Notes: generated from the letters alone by a model not told the origin. A stretch of 64,000 nt of DNA from Bacteroidota bacterium (GCA_016192075.1 JACPUU010000004.1:62001-126000); one strand, 5' to 3'. Shown: positions 50,850 through 59,957, counted from the first letter of the stretch. A program made the numbers and translations.

Positions 50850-53285
50850 CTATTCAATAGCAAGCCTGTTTTTAGGCTCACCGTCACGAATTTCAGCCTC
50901 GGCTATTTTAATATTTTCAATACCGCGAATGAGCGCATCGGGATTAAAGGAAATACTGTTAATGCCTTCTCTCACCAGGAACATTGCAAACTCCGGAAAA
51001 TCACTCGGGGCCTGACCACATAATCCAATTTTGGTTCCTTTTTTGCGCGCGGCGCGAATAACCTGTGAGATAAGTTTCAGCACCGCGGGATTGTTTTCAT
51101 TGAACAGCGGGCTGACCAGTGTTGAGTCTCTGTCAAGTCCAAGGGTAAGTTGTGTCAGATCATTGGAACCAATCGAAAATCCGTCAAACACATCGGCAAA
51201 TTCTTCTGCCAGCAAAACGTTACTTGGAATTTCAATCATGGTGTAAATTTCCAGGTTCTGATCGCCGCGTTTCAGACCATATTCAGCCATCAGGCCAACT
51301 ACTTTTTTTCCTTCTTCAACGGTTCTGCAAAAAGGAATCATGAGTTTTACATTGGTGAATCCCATTTCATTCCGCACTATTTTCATTGCTTCGCATTCCA
51401 GCCTGAAACCGTCTTTGTACAGTGGGCTGTAATAACGTGAAGCTCCCCTGAACCCAATCATCGGATTTTCTTCTTCGGGCTCAAACTGTTTGCCGCCAAT
51501 CAGGTTGGCATACTCGTTTGATTTGAAATCACTCATACGAACAATCACATCTTTTGGATAAAAAGCAGCAGCAACAGTTGCTACAGCCTGTGAAAGCAAG
51601 TCAATAAAATAATCAGGTTTGTGACTGTATAAATGGGTGAGTTCTTCAATTTTTTGTTTTGCCTCGCGATCTGTTAATTCATCAAATTTAAGCAGCGCCA
51701 TGGGGTGAATTTTGATGGTGTTGCTCACAACAAATTCCATGCGCATCAGGCCAATGCCATTGTTGGGAAGGGCAGCATGCTGAAATGCTTTATCCGGATC
51801 AGCCAGAATAAACATGACCTGTGTTTCAGGCAACGTAATTTTTGAGGTATCAATTATTGTTTTTTCCCATGGTAAAATGCCGTCGTAGATTACTCCGTTT
51901 TTTCCTTCAGCGCAGGATACGGTAATAGTTTGCCCATCTTGAATAACGGTGGTTGCATTACCGGTTCCAACAACTGCTACCACACCCATTTCGCGGGCAA
52001 CAATGGCTGCATGACTGGTTCGTCCGCCTTTATTGGTAACGATGGCTGCCGCTTTTTTCATAATCGGATCCCAATCCGGATTTGTTATATCGGTAATCAA
52101 AATATCACCCTGCTGCAGTTCAGCAGCATCTTTTGGATCTTTCAGAATTTTGGCGTGGCCCGTTGCAATTTTTGAACCGAGTGCAATACCTTTTGTAAGA
52201 ACGGTACCTTTCTCTTTCAGGGCATAACTGTAAATCAGGTGCGGGTCTGTTTTGTTGGAATGAACGGTCTCAGGCCTGGCCTGTACAATGTATATTTTTG
52301 AGGTGAAACCATCTTTGGCCCACTCAATATCCATCGCACACTTGTAATGCTTTTCAATAATCAGCGCCCATTTTGCCAATTGTTCAACTTCTTCATCTGT
52401 GAGAATAAACTGGTTTTGTTTTTCAACCGGTGTAGCCACATTGGTAATGTTTGAAGCGGGGTGATGATTTAAATGATCGGTATAGATCATGGTTTTGAGT
52501 TTGCCTCCCAGCTTTTTTGAAATAATGCTTTTTTTCTGATGCAGAAGTGCCGGTTTGAAAACAATAAATTCATCGGGATCAACAGTACCCTGAACAATGT
52601 TTTCACCCAGTCCCCAAATGCCATTTACCACCACCACATCTTTGAAACCACTCTCAGGTTCCAGTGTAAAAAGAACACCGGAACAGCCTGCATCAGAACG
52701 CACCATTTGTTGAACTCCGACTGAAAGGGCCACATCCATGTGTTTAAATCCCTGGTCAAAACGATATTTGATTGCCCGTTCTGTAAACAAAGATGCCAGG
52801 CATAATTTATAAGCATTCACTACTGATTCGGGTCCGCTGATATTGAGGTAGGTCTCCTGTTGTCCGGCGAAACTGGCACCGGGTAAATCTTCTGCAGTTG
52901 CACTGCTGCGCACCGCCACTTTCAAAAGCTGCCCGGCTTGTTCACACAGGTCCGTGTATGCGGCAGTAATGGATTGTTTCAGCAAGCCTGGCATAAGCCC
53001 GCCTTCAATAAGTTTATGTGCGGCCAGACTTACTTCTGCCAGGTTTTTAAAATCGGTGGTGTCGAGTTTATTCAGTTCTTTTTCCAGTTTGTCGTGCAGG
53101 TTGTTTTCATTCAGAAAAAACCAATAGGCGTCTGATGTGACTGCAAAACCATCGGGTATCAGAATTCCCTGCGAGTGCAGGTTTTTAAACATCTCACCCA
53201 GGGATGCGTTTTTGCCTCCCACTTTGGGCAGATCAGTCAGTGTGATCTGGTTATACCGAAGAATAAATTCGTGCGCCTGTTCCAT
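50850..53285 (-). CDS. ppsA: Phosphoenolpyruvate synthase
   Basis: Makes PEP from pyruvate with ATP giving AMP and phosphate (gluconeogenesis). 811 residues. An N-terminal ATP-grasp domain (KVGGKNASLGEMF, AVRSSATAEDLPGASFAGQQETYLN), the swivelling domain with the phospho-histidine (GGRTSHAAIVAREMGV), and a C-terminal PEP-binding barrel (GLMRMEFVV, GFRGASRYY, IGSNDLTQLTLGLDRDS, KIGLCGQAPSDFPEFA with the active-site Cys). The DUF2267 gene ends 11 bp before its start on the same strand, so both are one transcript. Confidence 0.95.
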   Translation of the reverse strand: MEQAHEFILRYNQITLTDLPKVGGKNASLGEMFKNLHSQGILIPDGFAVTSDAYWFFLNENNLHDKLEKELNKLDTTDFKNLAEVSLAAHKLIEGGLMPGLLKQSITAAYTDLCEQAGQLLKVAVRSSATAEDLPGASFAGQQETYLNISGPESVVNAYKLCLASLFTERAIKYRFDQGFKHMDVALSVGVQQMVRSDAGCSGVLFTLEPESGFKDVVVVNGIWGLGENIVQGTVDPDEFIVFKPALLHQKKSIISKKLGGKLKTMIYTDHLNHHPASNITNVATPVEKQNQFILTDEEVEQLAKWALIIEKHYKCAMDIEWAKDGFTSKIYIVQARPETVHSNKTDPHLIYSYALKEKGTVLTKGIALGSKIATGHAKILKDPKDAAELQQGDILITDITNPDWDPIMKKAAAIVTNKGGRTSHAAIVAREMGVVAVVGTGNATTVIQDGQTITVSCAEGKNGVIYDGILPWEKTIIDTSKITLPETQVMFILADPDKAFQHAALPNNGIGLMRMEFVVSNTIKIHPMALLKFDELTDREAKQKIEELTHLYSHKPDYFIDLLSQAVATVAAAFYPKDVIVRMSDFKSNEYANLIGGKQFEPEEENPMIGFRGASRYYSPLYKDGFRLECEAMKIVRNEMGFTNVKLMIPFCRTVEEGKKVVGLMAEYGLKRGDQNLEIYTMIEIPSNVLLAEEFADVFDGFSIGSNDLTQLTLGLDRDSTLVSPLFNENNPAVLKLISQVIRAARKKGTKIGLCGQAPSDFPEFAMFLVREGINSISFNPDALIRGIENIKIAEAEIRDGEPKNRLAIE

Positions 53286-53296
53286 TACAATCTGAA

Positions 53297-53746
53297 TTAA
53301 AGCATGAGTGGTGTATTCAATAGTGGTTTAAGTTCTTTCGGAAGAAGGGCTTTAATGTCTTCAATTTCCCCCAGCGAAAGGTACTTGCGCAGCATCATAA
53401 AGACAACAGAAACTGCTGTTTCAATATCATTGTTGGTTGGAAAATCAGATTGCGAAACATCGCCGTCAATGACGCATATTTCCATCAGAAAATCATCAAA
53501 TTTCCGTGTCTTCTTTTTTACTGTTTTTAATGACCAGTTGTGTACGTAAACGGCTTTCAGAAACATGGGCAGCTGTGCTATTAACTGAACCGATTCAGTC
53601 GGTGTTAGCTGATCGCGTACAGCATGCAATACTGATTTCAGTACCCGGCCTGCCCGGGCTTTATCTTTAGGATATCCTAATTCTTTAGCCAGACGGGCTA
53701 CAAATTCATTTCCTTCTGCTGCAAATTGATCAAAGTTTAAAGCCAT
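53297..53746 (-). CDS. DUF2267 protein
   Basis: 149 residues, cytosolic, helical. Family landmarks are the start FDQFAAEGNEFVARLAKELG, then the GRVLKSVLHAVRDQLTPTESVQLIAQLPMFLKAVYVHNW stretch and the end DIKALLPKELKPLL. DUF2267 proteins are small regulators or chaperone-like proteins often found with stress genes, PRTases and PEP synthase, as here; the molecular role is unknown. It is the first gene of the ppsA transcript. Confidence 0.9.
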   Translation of the reverse strand: MALNFDQFAAEGNEFVARLAKELGYPKDKARAGRVLKSVLHAVRDQLTPTESVQLIAQLPMFLKAVYVHNWSLKTVKKKTRKFDDFLMEICVIDGDVSQSDFPTNNDIETAVSVVFMMLRKYLSLGEIEDIKALLPKELKPLLNTPLML

Positions 53747-53915
53747 AGGTAATACAATTTGGTATTACCGGCAAAGTACGGCAAAGTCGTTGGTTGGTTA
53801 AATGACCTTGATTACTGAATTGAATGATAAATGTTAGCACACCACACCGGGTCAGTGCAGTTCTGTAGTTCCTGAACGGATAAACCAATACCGGTCCGGC
53901 AGATTAAATAGCGGG

Positions 53916-55946
53916 TTAAAATAAATCTACCACCGCATCATCCACCAGATTAGGCAGCGTCACTTTCAAATTGGGTGTGCGTTCCATTTCCCGTTTAATG
54001 GCAAACATGGCGCCTTCATTGCGCGCCCAGCTCCGGCGGGCAATACCGTTGTTGACATCCCAGTGCAGCATCATTTTTAACCGACGGTCAGAATCAGCAG
54101 AACCATCGAGTAACATGCCAAAACCGCCATTGATTACTTCACCCCAGCCGACACCGCCGCCATTGTGAATAGAGACCCACGTTGCACCACGGAAACTATC
54201 ACCAATCACATTGTGAATAGCCATGTCTGCTGTATATTTAGAACCGTCGTAAATATTGGATGTTTCACGGAACGGTGAATCAGTGCCTGAAACGTCATGG
54301 TGATCACGCCCTAAAACCACCGGACCGATTTTTTGGTCTTTGATGGCCTGATTAAATGCAGCTGCAATTTTGATCCGCCCTTCGGCATCTGCATAAAGAA
54401 TGCGGGCCTGTGATCCAACCACCAGTTTATTTTCCTGCGCACCTTTGATCCATTGAATGTTATCTGCCATTTGTTGCTGAATTTCAGCCGGGGCGTTTTT
54501 CCGGATTTCTTCCAGCACAGCACACGCAATTTCATCGGTATGTTTTAAATCTTCCGGCTTGCCGGATGTACATACCCAGCGGAACGGGCCGAATCCAAAA
54601 TCAAAACACATGGGCCCCATGATGTCCTGCACGTAACTCGGATATTTAAAATCAATACCGTTTGCTGCCATTACATCTGCTCCGGCACGACTGGCTTCCA
54701 GCAAAAAGGCATTTCCGTAATCGAAGAAGTAGGTTCCTTTTGCGGTATGTTTGTTCACGGCATCGGCATGTCTGCGCAGCGAAGCCTGTACATTTTGTTT
54801 GAATTTTTCAGGGTCATTTGCCATCCTGTTATTGGATTCTTCAAATGATAAACCAACCGGGTAATAACCGCCGGCCCATGGGTTGTGTAAGGATGTCTGA
54901 TCAGATCCTAAATCAATGAATATATTTTCTTTGTCAAATTTCTCCCATACATCCACCACATTTCCCTGGTAAGCAATGGAGACAATTTCATTTGCAGCTC
55001 TGGCTTTTTTAACCCGTTCACACAAGGCATCCAGGTCTGAAATAACCTCATCTACCCAGCCTTGTGAATGACGTGTTTGTGTGGCTTTTGGATTTACTTC
55101 AGCAGTCACTGAAATGACCCCGGCAATATTTCCGGCTTTGGGTTGTGCACCGCTCATGCCGCCTAATCCTGATGTAACAAATAATTTACCTGAGGTAGGG
55201 GAAACGGCGTGTGCAGATGCTGAAACAAGTTCAGGATGACGCACGCGCCGGCATGCGTTTAAAACAGTGATGGTTGTTCCGTGTACAATTCCCTGCGGGC
55301 CAATATACATGTATGATCCGGCAGTCATTTGTCCGTATTGACTTACGCCCAGGGCATTGAATTTTTCCCAGTCGTCCGGTTTTGAATAATTGGGAATTAC
55401 CATGCCGTTTGTCACCACCACACGCGGTGCATCTTTGTGTGACGGAAAAAGACCCATGGGGTGACCGCTGTACATAACCAGTGTTTGTTCATCGGTCATT
55501 TCAGCAAGATACTGCATGGTTAACCGGTACTGTGCCCAGTTTTGAAAAACAGCGCCGTTACCACCATAGGTAATTAATTCATGCGGGTGTTGTGCTACGG
55601 CATAATCCAGGTTGTTTTGAATCATAACCATAATGGCTTTGGCCTGTTCACATTTTCCCGGATAGTCACCAATAGGGCGGGCGTACATTTTATAATCAGG
55701 ACGGTAGCGGTACATGTAAATGCGTCCATACGTTTTCAGTTCTTCAGCAAAATCCGCCGCCAGTTCGTTATGCTGTTCTTTGGGGAAATAACGCAGGGCA
55801 TTTTTCAGTGCCAGTTTTTTTTCTTCTTTGCTTAAAATGTCTTTTCGTTTAGGAGCATGATTAATGGTTAGGTCATACTCTTTTTTTGCCGGAATGTTTT
55901 TTGGAATTCCGTTCAGGATATCTTGTCTGAATTGCTCGGTGGTCAT
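53916..55946 (-). CDS. hutU: Urocanate hydratase with a palindromic repeat inserted in frame
   Basis: Converts urocanate to imidazolone propionate in histidine breakdown, using NAD. 676 residues from the ATG at 55946 (MTTEQFRQDILNGIPKN). Motifs: ELITYGGNGAVFQNWAQYRLTM, VVTNGMVIPNYS, MTAGSYMYIGPQGIVHGTT, LFVTSGLGGMSGAQPKAGNIAG, DLGSDQTSLHNPWAGGYYP, MGPMCFDFGFGPFRWVCTSGKP, WVSIHNGGGVGWGEVINGGFG. Between VLNACRR and GKLFVTSG is an extra segment VRHPELVSASAHAVSPTS. Its HPELVSAS part is the translation of a palindromic repeat (CTGAAACAAGTTCAG core at about 55219-55233). Other hut genes are not present in the window. Confidence 0.95.
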   Translation of the reverse strand: MTTEQFRQDILNGIPKNIPAKKEYDLTINHAPKRKDILSKEEKKLALKNALRYFPKEQHNELAADFAEELKTYGRIYMYRYRPDYKMYARPIGDYPGKCEQAKAIMVMIQNNLDYAVAQHPHELITYGGNGAVFQNWAQYRLTMQYLAEMTDEQTLVMYSGHPMGLFPSHKDAPRVVVTNGMVIPNYSKPDDWEKFNALGVSQYGQMTAGSYMYIGPQGIVHGTTITVLNACRRVRHPELVSASAHAVSPTSGKLFVTSGLGGMSGAQPKAGNIAGVISVTAEVNPKATQTRHSQGWVDEVISDLDALCERVKKARAANEIVSIAYQGNVVDVWEKFDKENIFIDLGSDQTSLHNPWAGGYYPVGLSFEESNNRMANDPEKFKQNVQASLRRHADAVNKHTAKGTYFFDYGNAFLLEASRAGADVMAANGIDFKYPSYVQDIMGPMCFDFGFGPFRWVCTSGKPEDLKHTDEIACAVLEEIRKNAPAEIQQQMADNIQWIKGAQENKLVVGSQARILYADAEGRIKIAAAFNQAIKDQKIGPVVLGRDHHDVSGTDSPFRETSNIYDGSKYTADMAIHNVIGDSFRGATWVSIHNGGGVGWGEVINGGFGMLLDGSADSDRRLKMMLHWDVNNGIARRSWARNEGAMFAIKREMERTPNLKVTLPNLVDDAVVDLF
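55215..55241. repeat. Palindromic repeat inside hutU
   Basis: The core CTGAAACAAGTTCAG with flanking GATGAC matches a high-copy Bacteroidota intergenic palindrome whose usual translation is HPELVSGS. It adds codons in frame and leaves the neighbouring catalytic and NAD-binding motifs intact. Confidence 0.75.
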
Positions 55947-56220
55947 AATGAATAAATGCTGGGGGCAAAGATAAGAGAATTGGGGGAAAGTGATGGCAAA
56001 GGCTGACACCTCAGAGGAGCCAGGGCAGAAAACGGCGGTGAAAGAGATTGCATTTCATGTTTAACCATTTTTTACATCAGGCTGATTTCTGATAAAATTC
56101 GGTGATAAAAATCATTCCACGCGATGGGAAATTTAGTTTCAGACGAATAGGTAGAAAGGGTTATATTTGATTGACCGGGCTTTGGTGTAAGTAAAATACT
56201 GAAATCAGAATGGCAGATTC

Positions 56221-57069
56221 ATGGAAACGATTGAAGCAATAATGAAACTGAATAAAATTTTCAAAACCAATAATTGGATTGAAAAGGATGTGGATGAATT
56301 TGTATTCAATAATTTCTGTCAGCTCGTTAATAACCTGGATGCCCGACAGCGTGCACTGGTCATTGAACTCACTGAAAAATATAAGTGGGTTTCGCTGGCA
56401 GATTATAATTCACGGCTGCTGGCCGCCTTTGACAGTGTTGAGGACCATAAGCTGGAGAAACTAAAAACGGTTTATCTGTTTCCGATTATTAAAAGATCAG
56501 ATGAAGGAAAGTTTAAAAGCGGACAATTTCTTATTTACCTGATTAAGGGACTTAAGCGGCTTCTGAAAAGATATGATAAAATCACTTTCAGCTATCTGTC
56601 CAGATTTGATGACCTGAAGAAGCTGCAGTTAAAAACCGGGGAAGCGTTGTTTCTGATTGATGATTATATCGGTTCAGGTGAGACACTTCGGTTTTGTTTT
56701 TCTGAAATTAAGAGCAACCCTTCTATCAGCAATACCAACAGGATGATAATTACGCTGGTGTCACAACGGGAAATTTTTGAAAAATTAACGGCTGAAGGGT
56801 TTTCAATTTATTCGAACATTGTTGCTGGTAAAGGTATTTCAGATTATTATACACCACCTGTGCTGCAGGAAAAAATTACCATCATGCGTGAGATTGAGAG
56901 AATGATTCCGGGTGCCAGTCTCTTCAGTTTCGGATATAATCAGTCAGAAGCATTGGTGACAATGATCAGAACGCCTGATAATACATTTCCGGTTTTTTGG
57001 AAAACGTTTAAGAAGGGGAGTAAGAAATTTGAAGCACCATTTTCAAGACAAGAAACAATTGAATTATGA
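56221..57069 (+). CDS. Retron accessory protein: phosphoribosyltransferase-like effector
   Basis: 282 residues, no signal peptide. The N-terminal helices (METIEAIMKLNKIFKTNNWIEKDVDEFVFNNF) lead to a PRTase-like fold whose PRPP-loop signature is plain: ALFLIDDYIGSGETL (about 142-156), after strand YLFPIIKRSDEGKFKSG (about 85-101). It is the first gene of the retron cassette. The downstream winged-helix gene overlaps it by 4 bp (ATGA). A TATATTTG -7-like element at 56162-56169 may drive the cassette. PRTase-like toxins paired with a winged-helix protein form a catalogued retron accessory class, type III as I recall. The target nucleotide or base is unknown, and the number of the type should be checked. 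Confidence 0.88.
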   Translation: METIEAIMKLNKIFKTNNWIEKDVDEFVFNNFCQLVNNLDARQRALVIELTEKYKWVSLADYNSRLLAAFDSVEDHKLEKLKTVYLFPIIKRSDEGKFKSGQFLIYLIKGLKRLLKRYDKITFSYLSRFDDLKKLQLKTGEALFLIDDYIGSGETLRFCFSEIKSNPSISNTNRMIITLVSQREIFEKLTAEGFSIYSNIVAGKGISDYYTPPVLQEKITIMREIERMIPGASLFSFGYNQSEALVTMIRTPDNTFPVFWKTFKKGSKKFEAPFSRQETIEL

Positions 57070-57380
57070 AAGAAAAAAAACTCACGTTATTATTGGACAT
57101 TATTCAGCATAATGGAAACATTAACCGGCTCACGCGTGAAGGAGTTTCATTTAAAGAAGTAACTGATCTGACTAATGAGGCGGTTGAAAAAGGGTATTTG
57201 GCATATGAGCATGAAAAAATAACTCTCACTTCACAGGGTATTGCGTATTTAGCTAAAACAGTTGACAAAATAAAGAGGACAGATAAAGCCGGATGGATAG
57301 CAAAAGATGACAAAAGTCAGACGGCAAAACTGGACAAAAATGCTATCTTTGTTCCACGACAAGATGAATTGACTTTTTGA
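57066..57380 (+). CDS. Retron accessory protein: small winged-helix protein
   Basis: 104 residues. Residues 1-60 (LTLLLDIIQHNGNINRLTREGVSFKEVTDLTNEAVEKGYLAYEHEKITLTSQGIAYL) form a winged helix-turn-helix: helix-turn-helix, then the beta wing YEHEKITLT. The C-terminal 40 residues are charged (KIKRTDKAGWIAKDDKSQTAKLDKN) and may contact nucleic acid or partner. The gene overlaps the PRTase-like gene by 4 bp and ends 6 bp before the msr-msd RNA. By analogy with other tripartite retrons it may bind the msDNA or act as adaptor between effector and the RT-msDNA complex; that is inference. Confidence 0.85.
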   Translation: MKEKKLTLLLDIIQHNGNINRLTREGVSFKEVTDLTNEAVEKGYLAYEHEKITLTSQGIAYLAKTVDKIKRTDKAGWIAKDDKSQTAKLDKNAIFVPRQDELTF

Positions 57381-57386
57381 GTTCTT

Positions 57387-57565
57387 TTTTAAAATAACGT
57401 GTCGGTTTCGGCCGGCACCTGAGTTGTGAGTCACTGCTCAGTAATTGAATGGGCTTTCAAGCTTTCGGGTTTAAAAGGGGTTCCGCTGAGCTCCACCCCT
57501 TTTAAACCCGTATTCACTAATTTGAGCGGGGAGTGCAGCTCCCCGCTCAATTAACGATTTTAAGA
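57387..57565 (+). ncRNA. Retron msr-msd noncoding RNA
   Basis: The 186 bp between the winged-helix stop and the RT start fold into an ordered set of helices. Outer arms: a1 TTTTAAAAT (57387-57395) pairs with a2 ATTTTAAGA (57557-57565) with one G-U wobble. Inside, CGT/ACG next to the arms can extend it. The msr-like part has two short hairpins (57399-57418, stem GTGTCGG/CCGGCAC with one wobble; 57420-57440, TGAG/CTCA plus inner pairs). The msd-like part has a perfect 15-bp stem CGGGTTTAAAAGGGG (57466-57480) with its complement at 57496-57510 and a 15-base loop. A perfect 12-bp stem TTGAGCGGGGAG (57522-57533) / CTCCCCGCTCAA (57539-57550) follows. The a2 arm ends one base before the RT start codon. 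Confidence 0.88.
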
Positions 57566-57566
57566 T

Positions 57567-58601
57567 ATGAATTTTGAACGGTACAAAGAGGCCTTCGAAA
57601 AGGCTGCCTCCAATTCAGGATACTCCGAAGAGAATATTAACTACTGCCTCGGCTACGCCGAAGTTCTTTTCAGAAATAACGTTCCCGTAATCTATAACAC
57701 GTCTCATTTATCAGCTTTGGTTGGGTATAAAAAAGAGTACCTGAAAAAAGCAGTGGTACACACGCCTTTCTTTTACCGCGATTTTCAGATTAAGAAAAAA
57801 AACGGAAAACTGAGAACCATTTCTGAACCGCTGCCAAGTCTGAAAGAAATTCAAACCTGGATTCTTGATTCCATTTTGTCCAATGTCAGTGTAAGCCCGT
57901 TTGCAAAAGCGTACAGAAAAAATGTAGGCCTTCTGGAGAATATAAAATTTCACAAAAACCAGCCCCTGGTCCTGACCATGGATCTCACGGATTTTTTTAC
58001 ATCGGTGAAGACAAATTCAGTGGAAGAAATTTTTCGTTCGCTGGGCTATTCCGATTTAATTGCCAATCTGCTGGCAAAACTTTGTACAAAAGATAATTCG
58101 CTGCCACAAGGTGCGCCTACCAGTCCCGCCTTGTCAAATCTATTTTTTAAACCGGTTGATGAACGCATTGCTGCCTATTGTAAACTGAATCACATACGGT
58201 ATACACGGTATGCCGATGATTTGAATTTTTCAGGTGATTTTGATGCTGAAAAACTGAAAGCCTATGTTAAAGGGGCGGTTGAATCGGTGGGATTAATGGT
58301 CAATGATTCCAAAACCAGGGTAATGAAATCAGGCAGCCGTCAACTGGTAACCGGTATTGTGGTGAATGAAAAACCGCAGGTTGCATTTCAAAAAAGAAAC
58401 AAACTACGGCAAGATCTTTTTTACATCCGGAAATTTGGTTTGGAAGATCACATGAAACGCAGAAAAATTAAACAGGCCAATTACCTCTCACACCTGTTAG
58501 GTCAGGTAAACTTTATTGTTCATATCAACCCGGATGATAAAGAATTTCAGGATTATAAAACTTACCTGGTTGGTTTAAAGCAGACCCTGGGTCATGCCTG
58601 A
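57567..58601 (+). CDS. Retron reverse transcriptase
   Basis: 344 residues, standard length for retron RTs. RT motifs in order: FQIKKKNGKLRTISEP (motif 1), the retron X motif as NIKFH (125-129, pattern NAxxH), the first catalytic Asp in VLTMDLTDFFTSV (Asp139, Asp142), LPQGAPTSPALSNL (181-190), the YADD box in YTRYADDLNFSG (215-218), and the retron Y motif QLVTGIVVN (VTG at 261-263). These two retron-specific motifs, together with the structured RNA immediately upstream, separate it from group II intron and DGR enzymes. It makes the branched RNA-DNA (msDNA) that senses phage attack in defence retrons. It is the last gene of the cassette and is followed by a gene on the opposite strand. Confidence 0.95.
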   Translation: MNFERYKEAFEKAASNSGYSEENINYCLGYAEVLFRNNVPVIYNTSHLSALVGYKKEYLKKAVVHTPFFYRDFQIKKKNGKLRTISEPLPSLKEIQTWILDSILSNVSVSPFAKAYRKNVGLLENIKFHKNQPLVLTMDLTDFFTSVKTNSVEEIFRSLGYSDLIANLLAKLCTKDNSLPQGAPTSPALSNLFFKPVDERIAAYCKLNHIRYTRYADDLNFSGDFDAEKLKAYVKGAVESVGLMVNDSKTRVMKSGSRQLVTGIVVNEKPQVAFQKRNKLRQDLFYIRKFGLEDHMKRRKIKQANYLSHLLGQVNFIVHINPDDKEFQDYKTYLVGLKQTLGHA

Positions 58602-58655
58602 AAGCCATAAAAAAGCGGACTGTTTACTTCTTGCAGAAACCATTAATCACTGAAC

Positions 58656-59957
58656 TTACGGTGAACTATTTACAACCACCAACGCAACCAGTGCAGCAAA
58701 AAGAATAATACCGTAGCCAATGTAGAGGTACTTTCTCAATTGTGCACTTCCGGCCCAAATTCCAATACCCAATTTGACAACGGTGTTGCTCATGGTAGCA
58801 ATCAGCAGCGCATTTACGGCAATTGAAAAATCGAGTGTGGTGCCTGCAAACCGGGAAACAGAAATGGTAATGGCGTCAATGTCTGAAAGACCAGCAACCG
58901 CGCTCAAAGCAAGCATACCGTGATCACCTAAATTCTCATGCCCGTAACTGACAAAAACCAATATAATAACGTAGAGTGCGCCAAACGCCAGGGCGCCATG
59001 AAGGTCGAGGGGTTTGCCCGGCCGTACGTTGGTGACGCTGTCAACCCTTTTTCGGGATTTGAAATGAAAAAAAAGTGTACTGCAGGCACCTGCGGTTATA
59101 ATAAATAGCTGCATGGTGAAGGTCTCGTCAAAAAGGGTCGGATTAAAAATAAATGTCCACCCTAAAACCCGAACCATCATAATTGTTGAAGCAGCGAGAA
59201 TAGCAACCGCACAGTTTAGTGACTGAGCTGCATTTTGCTCGCTTTTTTTTGCAAACACCCAGGTTGTTGCTGTGCTCGAAACCAAGCCCCCGATAATACC
59301 CGACAGGAGTATGCCGTTGCGGGTACCCAAAAATTTCATCAGCATATAACCAATGAACCCAATTCCGGATGTCAATAAAATGACCCAGCCAATTTCACGC
59401 GGATTAATGGCACCATAAGGGCCGTAATTGACATCGGGTAAAAACGGAACGATTAACAGGGCAATAACAGCAAAGCGGATAAAGTCATACAATTCTTCGG
59501 CGGTTATTTTTCCAATGGCCGTTTTGAGCCTGATTTTGGCAGAGAGCATTACCACTACCACTACCGTAATGATCAGGCTGATGAAAATGTACCCCAGAAA
59601 CGTAACGCTTCCAAGAATGAAGGCAATCAAAACAGAAGCCTCTGTGGTGGCGCCAATATCTCCTTTGGTTGACGTGATCCAATACGAGATACCAGTCAGA
59701 ATAATAATGGCGGATAAAACGCAAAAATAAATCCACGGTGAAAAAAGAAAGACCATCATGGCACCCAGAAATCCCAGCAGTACTACCAGTACAAATGTCC
59801 GGATACCTGCAAAACCGGGCCTGTTTTCCTTGATGGCACTATGCTCACGCTCTAACCCAATGAGCAAACCAATACCTACGGCAACCAAAAGCCGGACAAT
59901 GAATTCAGACTGCACGAGTTTGAATTCGGGGGTATCAATGAGTATACTATCAGTCAC
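58656..59957 (-). CDS. MgtC/SapB and DUF4010 family membrane protein
   Basis: 433 residues with about twelve predicted membrane spans. The N-terminal part (FIVRLLVAVGIGLLIGLEREHSA, GFAGIRTFVLVVLLGFLGAMM) is the MgtC/SapB domain. The C-terminal part (LSGIIGGLVSSTATTWVFAKKS, GLSDIDAITISVSRFAG) is DUF4010. The family is related to magnesium homeostasis proteins but has no assigned function. The family motif GLVSSTAT is intact. It is a lone gene on the strand opposite the retron; there is no obvious functional link. Confidence 0.92.
   Translation of the reverse strand: MTDSILIDTPEFKLVQSEFIVRLLVAVGIGLLIGLEREHSAIKENRPGFAGIRTFVLVVLLGFLGAMMVFLFSPWIYFCVLSAIIILTGISYWITSTKGDIGATTEASVLIAFILGSVTFLGYIFISLIITVVVVVMLSAKIRLKTAIGKITAEELYDFIRFAVIALLIVPFLPDVNYGPYGAINPREIGWVILLTSGIGFIGYMLMKFLGTRNGILLSGIIGGLVSSTATTWVFAKKSEQNAAQSLNCAVAILAASTIMMVRVLGWTFIFNPTLFDETFTMQLFIITAGACSTLFFHFKSRKRVDSVTNVRPGKPLDLHGALAFGALYVIILVFVSYGHENLGDHGMLALSAVAGLSDIDAITISVSRFAGTTLDFSIAVNALLIATMSNTVVKLGIGIWAGSAQLRKYLYIGYGIILFAALVALVVVNSSP

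Noticed and set aside
57522-57550. The 12-bp hairpin before the RT as a transcription terminator
   Set aside because: It is not followed by a T-run and lies inside the a1/a2 boundaries, so it is better read as part of the retron RNA.
57567-58601. Diversity-generating retroelement or group II intron RT
   Set aside because: No template/variable repeat pair or target gene was seen, and there is no intron maturase or endonuclease domain. The NAxxH-like and VTG motifs and the upstream a1/a2 RNA fit a retron.
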